DNA from: JBKEDC01 sp047974225
GTDB taxonomy: Bacteria; Bacteroidota; Bacteroidia; Bacteroidales; Prolixibacteraceae
Direction: 5' to 3'
Assembly (NCBI GenBank): GCA_047974225.1
Contig: JBKECD010000009.1
Location: forward strand, 1-18,346
DNA: 18,346 nt
In this document: positions 1 through 5,919 of the stretch, in pieces
How positions within the stretch are numbered: the stretch's first letter is position 1
Layout: every line of letters starts with the position of its first letter
Translations under genes and position numbers: made by a program
The notes under the pieces: generated by a model
Seen by the model: the letters and a program-made list of their open reading frames with translations, nothing else
Database searches by the model: none
Told to the model about the DNA's origin: nothing

Positions 1-2
1 AA

Positions 3-311
3 CTCGGCATGGCGGTAATATTGAAGTCAGCGGAGGTAACCCATATCGGCGAGGCGACAAAAGAAAATTACTATCACAAAGGCGAAGGATTAGCCTATAA
101 AACGGTGCCTGAAAAAGGATTCAGCAATGTGATTTCTGACACTTACTATGTAGCGCAAAGAATAACCAACGATGTGCCTGCACGCCATTATTTCTCAGCA
201 GTGTGGGGGTTGGAAGATGCAAAGTGGAAAGAAATGACAAATTTCAAAGCATATCTCGAAAGCGAAGCGCAAAAATGGGAAAGCCCGTTGGAATTGAGAA
301 TTGAGAATTGA
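3..311 (+). CDS. C-terminal part of a DUF4861-like protein (5' end outside window)
   Basis: The reading frame is open to the left window edge, so this is the tail of a longer protein; the first internal ATG is at 9. The visible part has about 100 residues and ends in a YFSAVWGLEDAKW-type stretch followed by a helix. This resembles the C-terminus of DUF4861 proteins, a Bacteroidota family often found near polysaccharide-degradation genes and of unproven function. I make the family call from memory of its pattern, without a search. The last six codons (E-L-R-I-E-N) and the stop TGA at 309-311 are made entirely of the 7-bp repeat that begins at 291. The native C-terminus has therefore probably been replaced or extended by the array. 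Nothing can be said about the missing N-terminus, its signal peptide or its promoter. Confidence 0.55.
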   Translation, partial: LGMAVILKSAEVTHIGEATKENYYHKGEGLAYKTVPEKGFSNVISDTYYVAQRITNDVPARHYFSAVWGLEDAKWKEMTNFKAYLESEAQKWESPLELRIEN

Positions 312-367
312 GAATTGAGAATTGAGAATTGAGAATTGAGAATTGAGAATTGAGAATTGAGAATTGA
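291..367. repeat. Perfect heptanucleotide tandem array, 11 copies of GAATTGA
   Basis: Eleven uninterrupted GAATTGA units (77 bp) start inside the last codons of the upstream gene. Seven is not a multiple of three, so every plus-strand frame reaches a TGA within 21 bp, while the minus strand has no stop in any frame. Copy-number change would not alter the upstream product, because the stop falls in the third unit. The perfect copies suggest recent expansion or a hypermutable locus. Confidence 0.97.
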
Positions 368-387
368 GAGGGAGTCGTGTTTGCACA

Positions 388-456
388 GTGCCATCGGCAC
401 GACACATTGTTAGCCCATGATTTCAATCATGGGGAAATTTCAATCATGGGAAATTT
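388..456. repeat. Palindrome-rich spacer, REP-like or bidirectional terminator candidate
   Basis: Two perfect hairpins lie between the convergent ends of the first gene and the minus-strand lipoprotein gene. One is GTGCC / GGCAC (388-400, 3-nt loop). The other is CCCATGATT / AATCATGGG (414-433, 2-nt loop). The 13-bp right half of the second hairpin with its loop (TTTCAATCATGGG, 421-433) is repeated at 438-450, where AAATTT flanks it on both sides. No long T-tract follows, so an intrinsic terminator is less likely than a REP-like dispersed element. The remaining bases to 498 show nothing further. Confidence 0.6.
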
Positions 457-498
457 AAAATTAATCGCGCAGCCCCCTTCTCCCTTCTCCATTTTACA

Positions 499-951
499 TT
501 AATTAAACACCGTCAGCATAGAGCCTGCTTTTGAAACGGAGTAGGGGCGGAGAGGCTCGGTGCCGAGTCCGCCTAGCGAGTCGCCAGCTAGCGTAGAGCC
601 ATCAATCAGCCAGTTATACATGGTGAGGCAGCTGTCGCATTGGGCATATCCATCTTTGTTGGATATGCGAATGTTTCGGGAGGCTTCATGGGGGCAGCAA
701 GCGTCAAAGGCAATGTAGGGATTCTTGGAGTCCACGAGCATTGGGCTATTGATGACCCATACGCCGCTGTATCCGCCCGAAGGAAAATAAACAGCTTCGC
801 CAGAAACCAAAAGGCTATTATAGATGTTTAAGTTGATAGAAAACTCAAAGCTTGTGTCAGGCACCGAAGAAACGAAATTTTCGGTGCAGGCGGAGAGTAG
901 AATAGCGCAAAGAATTATTAAATTTTGAAATGTCTTGCGAAAGTCGGGCAT
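499..951 (-). CDS. Rieske-like lipoprotein with CxH/CxxC metal-site motif
   Basis: This is a 150-residue exported lipoprotein. A hydrophobic N-terminus (about residues 9-20) ends in the lipobox LLSAC with the lipidated Cys at 22. The rest has the layout of a Rieske ferredoxin domain: C86-P-H88, then 16 residues, then C105-D-S-C108. A canonical [2Fe-2S] Rieske site is CxH...CxxH, so the fourth ligand position is Cys here. An extra Cys lies at 85. From memory, Bacteroidota lipoproteins of this type often show CxxC in the second half. Which metal is bound, if any, is unknown. The gene points away from its right neighbour and ends 187 bp from the convergent upstream gene. No redox partner is adjacent. 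I saw no clear minus-strand TAnnTTTG motif in the 75 bp upstream. The ATG at 951 is chosen because it gives a complete signal peptide. Confidence 0.8.
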   Translation of the reverse strand: MPDFRKTFQNLIILCAILLSACTENFVSSVPDTSFEFSINLNIYNSLLVSGEAVYFPSGGYSGVWVINSPMLVDSKNPYIAFDACCPHEASRNIRISNKDGYAQCDSCLTMYNWLIDGSTLAGDSLGGLGTEPLRPYSVSKAGSMLTVFN

Positions 952-958
952 AATGTCT

Positions 959-966
959 TATATTTG
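959..966 (+). promoter_or_regulatory. Possible Bacteroides-type -7 element (TATATTTG)
   Basis: TATATTTG matches TAnnTTTG and lies 60 bp upstream of the ATG at 1027. A partial -33 match (cTTG, 934-937) stands 21 bp upstream. It lies in the divergent spacer and is the best candidate for the small membrane protein gene. The -33 match is weak. Confidence 0.35.
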
Positions 967-1026
967 TTACGAGTAATCGAATGCAATTTTACGCATTTAT
1001 TTTGTGAGTTGCCAAAAAAAGAAAGT

Positions 1027-1443
1027 ATGGAGAGTATTATTTTTCTGATTATTGCTGCAATTTTTAGTCTATTGGCTAGAAAGAAGCGAGGCAAAGAGAA
1101 GCGAGGAGGCTTAGAGTCGATTCTTCAGGACTTGTTTGGTGATAATCAATCGGCAAGCGAACCTGCGGAGGTGGAGCAGCAACCTTCGGTGTGGGATTTC
1201 CGCTCGGCGGAGAATGTTGAGCCAGTGGTTGAGCAGAATTATTATCAATCAGCACCGCCCAAGAAGCCCAAGGCTGCCAAGGTGGCAACTGAAATAAAAC
1301 CGATGAAGGAGGAGCAAAAAACACCCAAGCATGCGGGTGTGCCCGTGCAGGTGGAAGTGCTTGAGCCAATCGGGGCGAGCTTCGACTTGAGAAAAGCAGT
1401 GGTTTATGCTGAAATTATGAACCCCAAATATTTAGCGGATTAA
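1027..1443 (+). CDS. Small single-span membrane protein with charged cytoplasmic tail
   Basis: The 138-residue protein begins with a hydrophobic segment (about residues 3-16), then a basic stretch (RKKRGKEKRGG) that should hold it N-out/C-in, then a low-complexity tail rich in Glu, Gln, Pro and Lys. It ends in a more ordered stretch, FDLRKAVVYAEIMNPKYLAD, which looks like the conserved C-terminus of an uncharacterised Bacteroidales family, as far as I recall. No catalytic motif is visible and I assign no function. The frame is open upstream to a TTG at 925. I chose ATG 1027 because the hydrophobic segment starts there and the upstream part overlaps the divergent gene and its promoter region. 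The gene is probably monocistronic, since a promoter and hairpin precede greA. Confidence 0.7.
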   Translation: MESIIFLIIAAIFSLLARKKRGKEKRGGLESILQDLFGDNQSASEPAEVEQQPSVWDFRSAENVEPVVEQNYYQSAPPKKPKAAKVATEIKPMKEEQKTPKHAGVPVQVEVLEPIGASFDLRKAVVYAEIMNPKYLAD

Positions 1444-1482
1444 TTAGAAGAGATTTAAAATAGAAAGTCTCTTTAGGGAGTC

Positions 1483-1513
1483 TTTCAGAAGAGGTAATTT
1501 TTAATTACCTTTG
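1483..1513 (+). promoter_or_regulatory. Promoter for greA (TTTC, 19 bp, TACCTTTG)
   Basis: TACCTTTG (1506-1513) is a full TAnnTTTG match, with TTTC (one mismatch to TTTG) at 1483-1486 and 19 bp between them, the expected Bacteroidota spacing. Transcription would start near 1519, just before the hairpin at 1521, leaving a leader of about 95 nt before greA. Confidence 0.6.
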
Positions 1514-1520
1514 TCATGAC

Positions 1521-1552
1521 AAAAGAGTTCCTTTCGCGAGGGATTCTTTTTT
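1521..1552 (+). terminator. Terminator-like hairpin in the greA leader
   Basis: An 11-bp stem (1521-1531 with 1540-1550, including two G-U pairs) has an 8-nt loop and is followed by an unbroken T-run to 1552. It could terminate the upstream membrane-protein transcript, act as an attenuator for greA transcripts starting near 1519, or do both. The only good promoter I see lies upstream of it. Confidence 0.6.
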
Positions 1553-1615
1553 ATTTATATGTGTATCATTAAACTTAGAAATAAACAAATTACAACGAAC
1601 TAAAATTAATTTAAG

Positions 1616-2089
1616 ATGTCGAAGATAACTTACGTAACGCAACAAGGATTAGACAAGCTCAGAGCTGAGCTCGATCAATTGACTAATGTGGAACGCCCTG
1701 CAATCTCAAAGCAGATTGGTGAGGCTATTGAAAAAGGAGATATTTCGGAGAATGCCGAATATGATGCTGCTAAAGATGCTCAAGGCATGCTCGAAGCAAA
1801 GATTGCAGTGCTTAGAGATAAGATTGCCAATGTGCGCATCATTGATGAATCGAAGATTGACACCGAAACGGTGCAGATACTAAACAAGGTAACCATTAAA
1901 AACCTGAAGATGAACAAGGCGATGGTATATACTATCGTGTCAGAACATGAGGCAAACCTCAAGGAAGGCAAGATTTCGATTGACACCCCAATCGCAAAAG
2001 CCTTGGTGGGCAAGCGTGTGGGCGATGTGGTGGATGTGCAAGCACCTGCTGGAGTGATGCAATTTGAAATAATGGATATTTCTATTTAA
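1616..2089 (+). CDS. greA: Transcription elongation factor GreA
   Basis: GreA enters the RNA polymerase secondary channel and stimulates cleavage of backtracked transcripts. At 157 residues it has the normal family length. The N-terminal coiled coil (about 1-77) carries the diagnostic tip GDISENAEYDAAKDAQ with the acidic pair D42 and E45 that places the catalytic metal. The C-terminal FKBP-like domain (about 80-157) includes IAKALVGKRVGDVVDV. The start ATG is preceded by an A/T-rich stretch without a Shine-Dalgarno sequence, as in most Bacteroidota genes. A promoter and a terminator-like hairpin sit in its leader. The HIT-family gene follows after 27 bp, so the two are probably cotranscribed and end at the terminator at 2521. 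A fragment of the repeat found near hisD begins right after the stop codon. Confidence 0.97.
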   Translation: MSKITYVTQQGLDKLRAELDQLTNVERPAISKQIGEAIEKGDISENAEYDAAKDAQGMLEAKIAVLRDKIANVRIIDESKIDTETVQILNKVTIKNLKMNKAMVYTIVSEHEANLKEGKISIDTPIAKALVGKRVGDVVDVQAPAGVMQFEIMDISI

Positions 2090-2103
2090 AGCCCCCTCCA
2101 ACT
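2090..2103. repeat. Partial copy of the hisD-hisC inverted-repeat arm
   Basis: The 14 bases AGCCCCCTCCAACT immediately after the greA stop are identical to the first 14 bases of the 30-bp arm at 14824-14853, which overlaps the hisD stop. In both places the element abuts or overlaps a stop codon. Confidence 0.7.
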
Positions 2104-2116
2104 AACCCCTAAAAAC

Positions 2117-2515
2117 ATGGCAAGTATTTTTACAAGAATAGTAAACGGTGAAATTCCGTCTTATAAAGTGGCAGAGACGGGCGATTTTCTCGCTTTTCTC
2201 GATGCCTTTCCCACTGTGAAAGGTCATGTGCTGGTGATTCCTAAGCAAGAGGTGGATTATCTCTTCGACTTAGAGGATGGTTATTATCTGCGCTTGCAGC
2301 ATTTTGCCAAGAAAGTGGCAGCAGGAGTGAAGAAAGCCATCCCTTGTCAGCGAGTGGGGGTGATGGTGCTTGGCATGGAAGTGCCGCATGCACACATTCA
2401 TCTTGTGCCGATGCAAACGGAAGCCGATTTGCTCAACTTCAGCACGAAGATTAAGCTCGAGCCAGCAGAAATGCAAGCAATAGCCGATAAGATTTCGGCA
2501 GAAATCGAGTTGTAA
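2117..2515 (+). CDS. HIT-family nucleotide hydrolase/transferase
   Basis: This is a 132-residue histidine-triad protein of the Hint/HinT-like branch, usually purine nucleoside phosphoramidase or a related nucleotidyl hydrolase. The signature PHAHIHLVPM carries the triad H91, H93 and H95, with H93 expected to be the nucleophile from family knowledge. The N-terminus FTRIVNGEIPSYKV and the segment TVKGHVLVIPK are typical of the family. It is a compact cytosolic protein with no extra domain. It follows greA by 27 bp and is followed at once by a strong terminator, so greA and this gene form a two-gene unit. The physiological substrate cannot be read from the sequence. Confidence 0.93.
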   Translation: MASIFTRIVNGEIPSYKVAETGDFLAFLDAFPTVKGHVLVIPKQEVDYLFDLEDGYYLRLQHFAKKVAAGVKKAIPCQRVGVMVLGMEVPHAHIHLVPMQTEADLLNFSTKIKLEPAEMQAIADKISAEIEL

Positions 2516-2520
2516 TGAAT

Positions 2521-2549
2521 AACGACCTCCAAAAGAGGTCGTTTTTTTT
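2521..2549 (+). terminator. Intrinsic terminator of the greA-HIT unit
   Basis: A perfect 9-bp stem AACGACCTC / GAGGTCGTT has a 5-nt loop and runs into a string of eight T. It starts 5 bp after the stop codon. Confidence 0.92.
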
Positions 2550-2560
2550 GTGGCTTTTCT

Positions 2561-2568
2561 TAACTTTG
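2561..2568 (+). promoter_or_regulatory. -7 element (TAACTTTG) for nadB-nadC-coaX
   Basis: A full TAnnTTTG match lies just downstream of the preceding terminator and 88 bp before nadB, the position expected for the operon promoter. The -33 region falls in the terminator and shows no good TTTG at 19-21 bp, which lowers confidence. Confidence 0.45.
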
Positions 2569-2656
2569 CCGAACGCAAGTAAAAAGGGAAATGGGAATGG
2601 TGCGCCTATTGTGTGCTTATTCCTAAAAACATAAAAGCATTTGCGCTAAAAATGTA

Positions 2657-4234
2657 ATGCTAGAATATACTTTTGATACCATCGTTGTGGGTAGTGGTTT
2701 GGCAGGCTTGACAGCCGCCTATCATGCAGCACAACACGGAAAAGTGGCGTTGGTCACGAAGTCGAACCTTGATGTGAGTAATTCCTATTATGCACAAGGG
2801 GGGATTGCTGCTGTTTACTCTTCAGATGATTCACCCGAATCGCACGCCCACGACACGCATGTGGCAGGGCGAGGATTGTGTGAGCAAGATGCGGTAGATA
2901 TCTTGGTGCGTGAAGGAATGCTTTGCATTCGTGAAGTGATTGACTTGGGCATGCAATTCGACAAAAACGAAGCAGGCGAAATCACACTCGGACTAGAAGG
3001 GGGGCACAGCAAGCGGCGCATTTTGCACGCTGATGGCGATGCCACAGGAAAATATCTTACCCTATTTATGCTCGATTTGGTGAAGAAACAGGAGAGTATC
3101 TCTTCTTTTGAATATATGGCAGTTACGCAGTTGCTGCTGCAAGATAAATCTTGCGTAGGCGTGCGTGCGCTGTGCTTTCAAACGGCTCAAAACATTTGCA
3201 TCAAGTCCACATCGACAATTCTAGCCACAGGCGGATTGTCGCGCATTTTCACTCGCACCACCAATCCGCACACCGCCACAGGCGATGGCGTGGCATTGGC
3301 ATTTAGTGCTGGCGCACGAGTGGAGGATTTGGAATTTGTGCAGTTTCACCCTTCGGCATTGGCATTGGAAAATCAAGATGCTTTCTTAATTAGCGAAGCG
3401 GTGCGGGGTGAAGGAGCTTGGTTGCTCAATGAGCAAGGCGAGCGGTTTATGACCGAAATTCATCCGTTGGCTGAGCTTGCTCCGCGCGATGTGGTGGCAT
3501 TTTCGATTTATCAGCAGATGAGGAAGACGCAAAGTACACATGTGTATTTGAGTTTGAGGCATCTCGATGCCGAGAAAATACGAAATAGATTCACCAATAT
3601 CTATCAGAAGCTGCAAGAATTTGGCTATGACATGACCAAAGATTTGCTGCCCGTAGCTCCAGCGGCACACTACATGGTGGGCGGAGTGAAGACAGATTTG
3701 AATGGCGAAACGAATATTTCGGGTCTGTTTGCTTGTGGTGAATTGGCTTCAACAGGCGTGATGGGCGCAAACCGACTGGCGAGCAATTCGCTTTTGGAAT
3801 GCTTGGTGTTTGGTAAGCGAGCAGGCAATTTGGCAGGCAGTCGTCAGCGAAAAGAAATTGATGTGCGAGGGTTGGAATTAGTAACCAACCATGCAGAGAA
3901 TGAAGATGCTTTCTTGACTTTCAAAAACGAATTGGCAGAAATCATGTCGTCGAATGTGGGCATCGTGCGCGATGCAGAACAGTTGAAAGCGGCTTGCGAG
4001 CAAATTGAGCGCATCAAGACAGAAATCAAAAAGACAGATTTGCACGACTATAACTTTATTAAAGCGTGGCAAATAGCCGATGTGTGTGCTTTGATTGCAA
4101 AAGCTGCCTTGCTTCGTGAGGAAAGTCGGGGCGGACACATTCGTGAGGACTTCCGCAAGGAACATCCCGACTGGAAAAAGCACATCGTGTTTGAGAAAAA
4201 TAAAGACGTACAATATACACCCCTACGAAAATGA
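2657..4234 (+). CDS. nadB: L-aspartate oxidase
   Basis: NadB is the FAD enzyme that oxidises L-aspartate to iminoaspartate, the first step of de novo NAD synthesis. The 525-residue protein has the expected length. The Rossmann motif VVGSGLAGL binds FAD (G12, G14, G17). Family-typical stretches follow: SYYAQGGIAA, the ATGD of the flavoprotein fold, LEFVQFHPSAL, RGEGAWLLN, and near the C-terminal part of the fold PAAHYMVGGV, GLFACGELASTGVMGANRLASN. The C-terminal helical domain ends with RGGHIREDF. The ATG is embedded in ATGTAATG, so a start-stop codon pair sits directly before it. The stop overlaps the nadC start as ATGA. No nadA is present in the window. Confidence 0.96.
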   Translation: MLEYTFDTIVVGSGLAGLTAAYHAAQHGKVALVTKSNLDVSNSYYAQGGIAAVYSSDDSPESHAHDTHVAGRGLCEQDAVDILVREGMLCIREVIDLGMQFDKNEAGEITLGLEGGHSKRRILHADGDATGKYLTLFMLDLVKKQESISSFEYMAVTQLLLQDKSCVGVRALCFQTAQNICIKSTSTILATGGLSRIFTRTTNPHTATGDGVALAFSAGARVEDLEFVQFHPSALALENQDAFLISEAVRGEGAWLLNEQGERFMTEIHPLAELAPRDVVAFSIYQQMRKTQSTHVYLSLRHLDAEKIRNRFTNIYQKLQEFGYDMTKDLLPVAPAAHYMVGGVKTDLNGETNISGLFACGELASTGVMGANRLASNSLLECLVFGKRAGNLAGSRQRKEIDVRGLELVTNHAENEDAFLTFKNELAEIMSSNVGIVRDAEQLKAACEQIERIKTEIKKTDLHDYNFIKAWQIADVCALIAKAALLREESRGGHIREDFRKEHPDWKKHIVFEKNKDVQYTPLRK

Positions 4235-5076
4235 TGGACGAAAAAACAATACAATCGGCAATTCACTTGCTCGACTTGGCACTTGAGGAAGATGTGGCAT
4301 CGGGAGATATCACAACCGACAATCTTATTGCGCAATCAGAAGTGCGTGAAGCTTTCTGGCGAGCCAAAGAAGATGGTGTGGTGGCTGGATTGCAATTGGC
4401 GGAAATGGCATTTCTTCGATTGGATTCAAACTTGCAATGGATGCCCTTGGTGCAAGATGGAGACGCTGTGAAAAAGGGTGATGTCGTGGTGCGGTTTAGT
4501 GCATCTTACCGGGCAATCCTTTCGGCAGAGCGCATTGCGCTGAATTTTGTGCAACGCCTATCGGGCATTGCCACCGAAACCCGAAAATATGTGGATACAA
4601 TCGCTCATACTTCAACCCAAATTCTCGACACACGAAAAACTTTGCCCGCTTATCGCTTGCTCGATAAGTATGCGGTGAAGATGGGCGGCGGCACGAATCA
4701 CCGCATCGGACTATATGACATGGTGATGATTAAGGATAACCACATTGATATTGCTGGAGGAATTACTCAAGCGGTGCAAGAAATCAGAGCTAAAGTGTCG
4801 AGTGAGATTAAAATCGAGGTGGAGACGACTAATATCGAGCAAGTGGAGGAGGCTGTGCAGGCTGGAGCTGATATTATTATGCTCGACAATATGAGCAATG
4901 CCGACATGGCGGAAGCTGTGAAGTGTATTGCTGCTAGGGCGAAGACTGAAGCCTCAGGCAATATGAACTTGGAACGCTTGGCAGAAGTGGCAGCCACAGG
5001 AGTGGACTTCATCTCGGTGGGCGCGCTCACTCACTCGGTGAGGGCATTGGACATCAGTCAGCGAATCGAATTATGA
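4231..5076 (+). CDS. nadC: Nicotinate-nucleotide pyrophosphorylase (quinolinate phosphoribosyltransferase)
   Basis: NadC converts quinolinate and PRPP to nicotinate mononucleotide with loss of CO2, two steps after NadB. The 281 residues match the family length. Signatures in order are SAERIALNFVQRLSG, DTRKTLPAYRLLDKYAVKMG, GGTNHR, DMVMIKDNHI, EVETTN, IIMLDNM, SGNMN and ISVGALTHS. They supply the basic and acidic residues of the quinolinate and PRPP sites. Two ATG codons follow one another at 4231 and 4234. The first gives the classic 4-base ATGA overlap with nadB and is used here; the other is equally possible. The gene ends in a second ATGA overlap with coaX, so the three genes are very likely translationally coupled. 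Confidence 0.97.
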   Translation: MMDEKTIQSAIHLLDLALEEDVASGDITTDNLIAQSEVREAFWRAKEDGVVAGLQLAEMAFLRLDSNLQWMPLVQDGDAVKKGDVVVRFSASYRAILSAERIALNFVQRLSGIATETRKYVDTIAHTSTQILDTRKTLPAYRLLDKYAVKMGGGTNHRIGLYDMVMIKDNHIDIAGGITQAVQEIRAKVSSEIKIEVETTNIEQVEEAVQAGADIIMLDNMSNADMAEAVKCIAARAKTEASGNMNLERLAEVAATGVDFISVGALTHSVRALDISQRIEL

Positions 5077-5795
5077 ACTTACTCATAGATATAGGCAATA
5101 CACTTTGCAAGTGGGCGTTGGCTGATGAGCATGGCATTGTTGAAAAGGGATTTACCGTTATTTTCAACGAGTGCTATATCGAGTCATTGCTCGCCAAAGG
5201 CAAGCAGTTTGACACGGTGGTGATTTGCAGCGTGCGCACGCTTTCTGAGCGATTGGAGGAGTATTTATCGGCTCGCTTTAAGTATGTGCGTGTGGCACAC
5301 ACACTAGATTTACCCCTGAAAATTAATTATGCCACCCCTGAAACACTCGGCATGGATCGAGTGGTGGCTGCTGTCGGGGCAAATGCGCTATATCAGAATG
5401 TCCCCCTGTTGATTATTGATGCTGGCACAGCAATAACTATTGACTATGTGAGTGCCAGCGGGGAGTTTCTAGGGGGCAATATCGCTCCCGGCATTCGCCT
5501 GCGCTATCAATCGCTACATGACTACACCGACAAACTGCCCTTAGTGAATGCTCAGCCTAATTTCGAGCCAATAGGAAAAAATACCGAGTCTGCCATTCGA
5601 GCAGGGGTGCAACAGGGGGTGATCAATGAGTTGCAGGGCTATATTAGGAGTGCTCAAAAGCAGTTTCCGTCGCTCCATGTGGTGCTAACAGGTGGAGATG
5701 CGCAGCTATTGTCAGACAAATTAACGGAAAATTTAACCGTTGAAAGTGAGCTAATATTCATTGGACTACAACAAGTTGCACTCTCCTTGTGTTAA
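5073..5795 (+). CDS. coaX: Type III pantothenate kinase
   Basis: CoaX phosphorylates pantothenate, the first committed step of coenzyme A synthesis, using the ASKHA fold and typically needing a monovalent cation. The 240-residue protein starts with LLIDIGNTLCKWAL (phosphate-1 motif, D6), then TLGMDRVVAAVGA (pantothenate-binding region with the catalytic Asp, by family knowledge), IIDAGTAITIDYV (phosphate-2 motif) and GGNIAPGIRLRYQSLHDYT. The start overlaps the nadC stop as ATGA. Coupling NAD and CoA precursor genes in one operon makes metabolic sense, though no shared regulator is visible. No convincing terminator follows within the 124-bp spacer. Confidence 0.95.
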   Translation: MNLLIDIGNTLCKWALADEHGIVEKGFTVIFNECYIESLLAKGKQFDTVVICSVRTLSERLEEYLSARFKYVRVAHTLDLPLKINYATPETLGMDRVVAAVGANALYQNVPLLIIDAGTAITIDYVSASGEFLGGNIAPGIRLRYQSLHDYTDKLPLVNAQPNFEPIGKNTESAIRAGVQQGVINELQGYIRSAQKQFPSLHVVLTGGDAQLLSDKLTENLTVESELIFIGLQQVALSLC

Positions 5796-5856
5796 TAGTT
5801 GAAAATTCATTATGTTTTTTTATCACTAGATACTAGCGAGCGTCAAAGGATAACCG

Positions 5857-5864
5857 TACATTTG
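5857..5864 (+). promoter_or_regulatory. -7 element (TACATTTG) for the envelope cluster
   Basis: A perfect TAnnTTTG lies 55 bp upstream of the TPR gene start. There is no clear TTTG about 19 bp upstream. A short inverted repeat AATTGA-AAGC-TCAATT (5871-5886) lies in the predicted leader. Confidence 0.45.
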
Positions 5865-5919
5865 CTAGCCAATTGAAAGCTCAATTTAAACGTATAGTAA
5901 AAACCGAAATATTAAGAAA

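Noticed and set aside
188..426. Three overlapping minus-strand ORFs rich in a repeated S-I-L-N-S-Q-F peptide
   Set aside because: They are translations of the 7-bp array, which has no stop codon on the minus strand in any frame. They have no start context or family resemblance.
925..1026. TTG-initiated extension of the small membrane protein
   Set aside because: It overlaps the divergent lipoprotein gene and its upstream region. The hydrophobic N-terminal segment starts naturally at ATG 1027.
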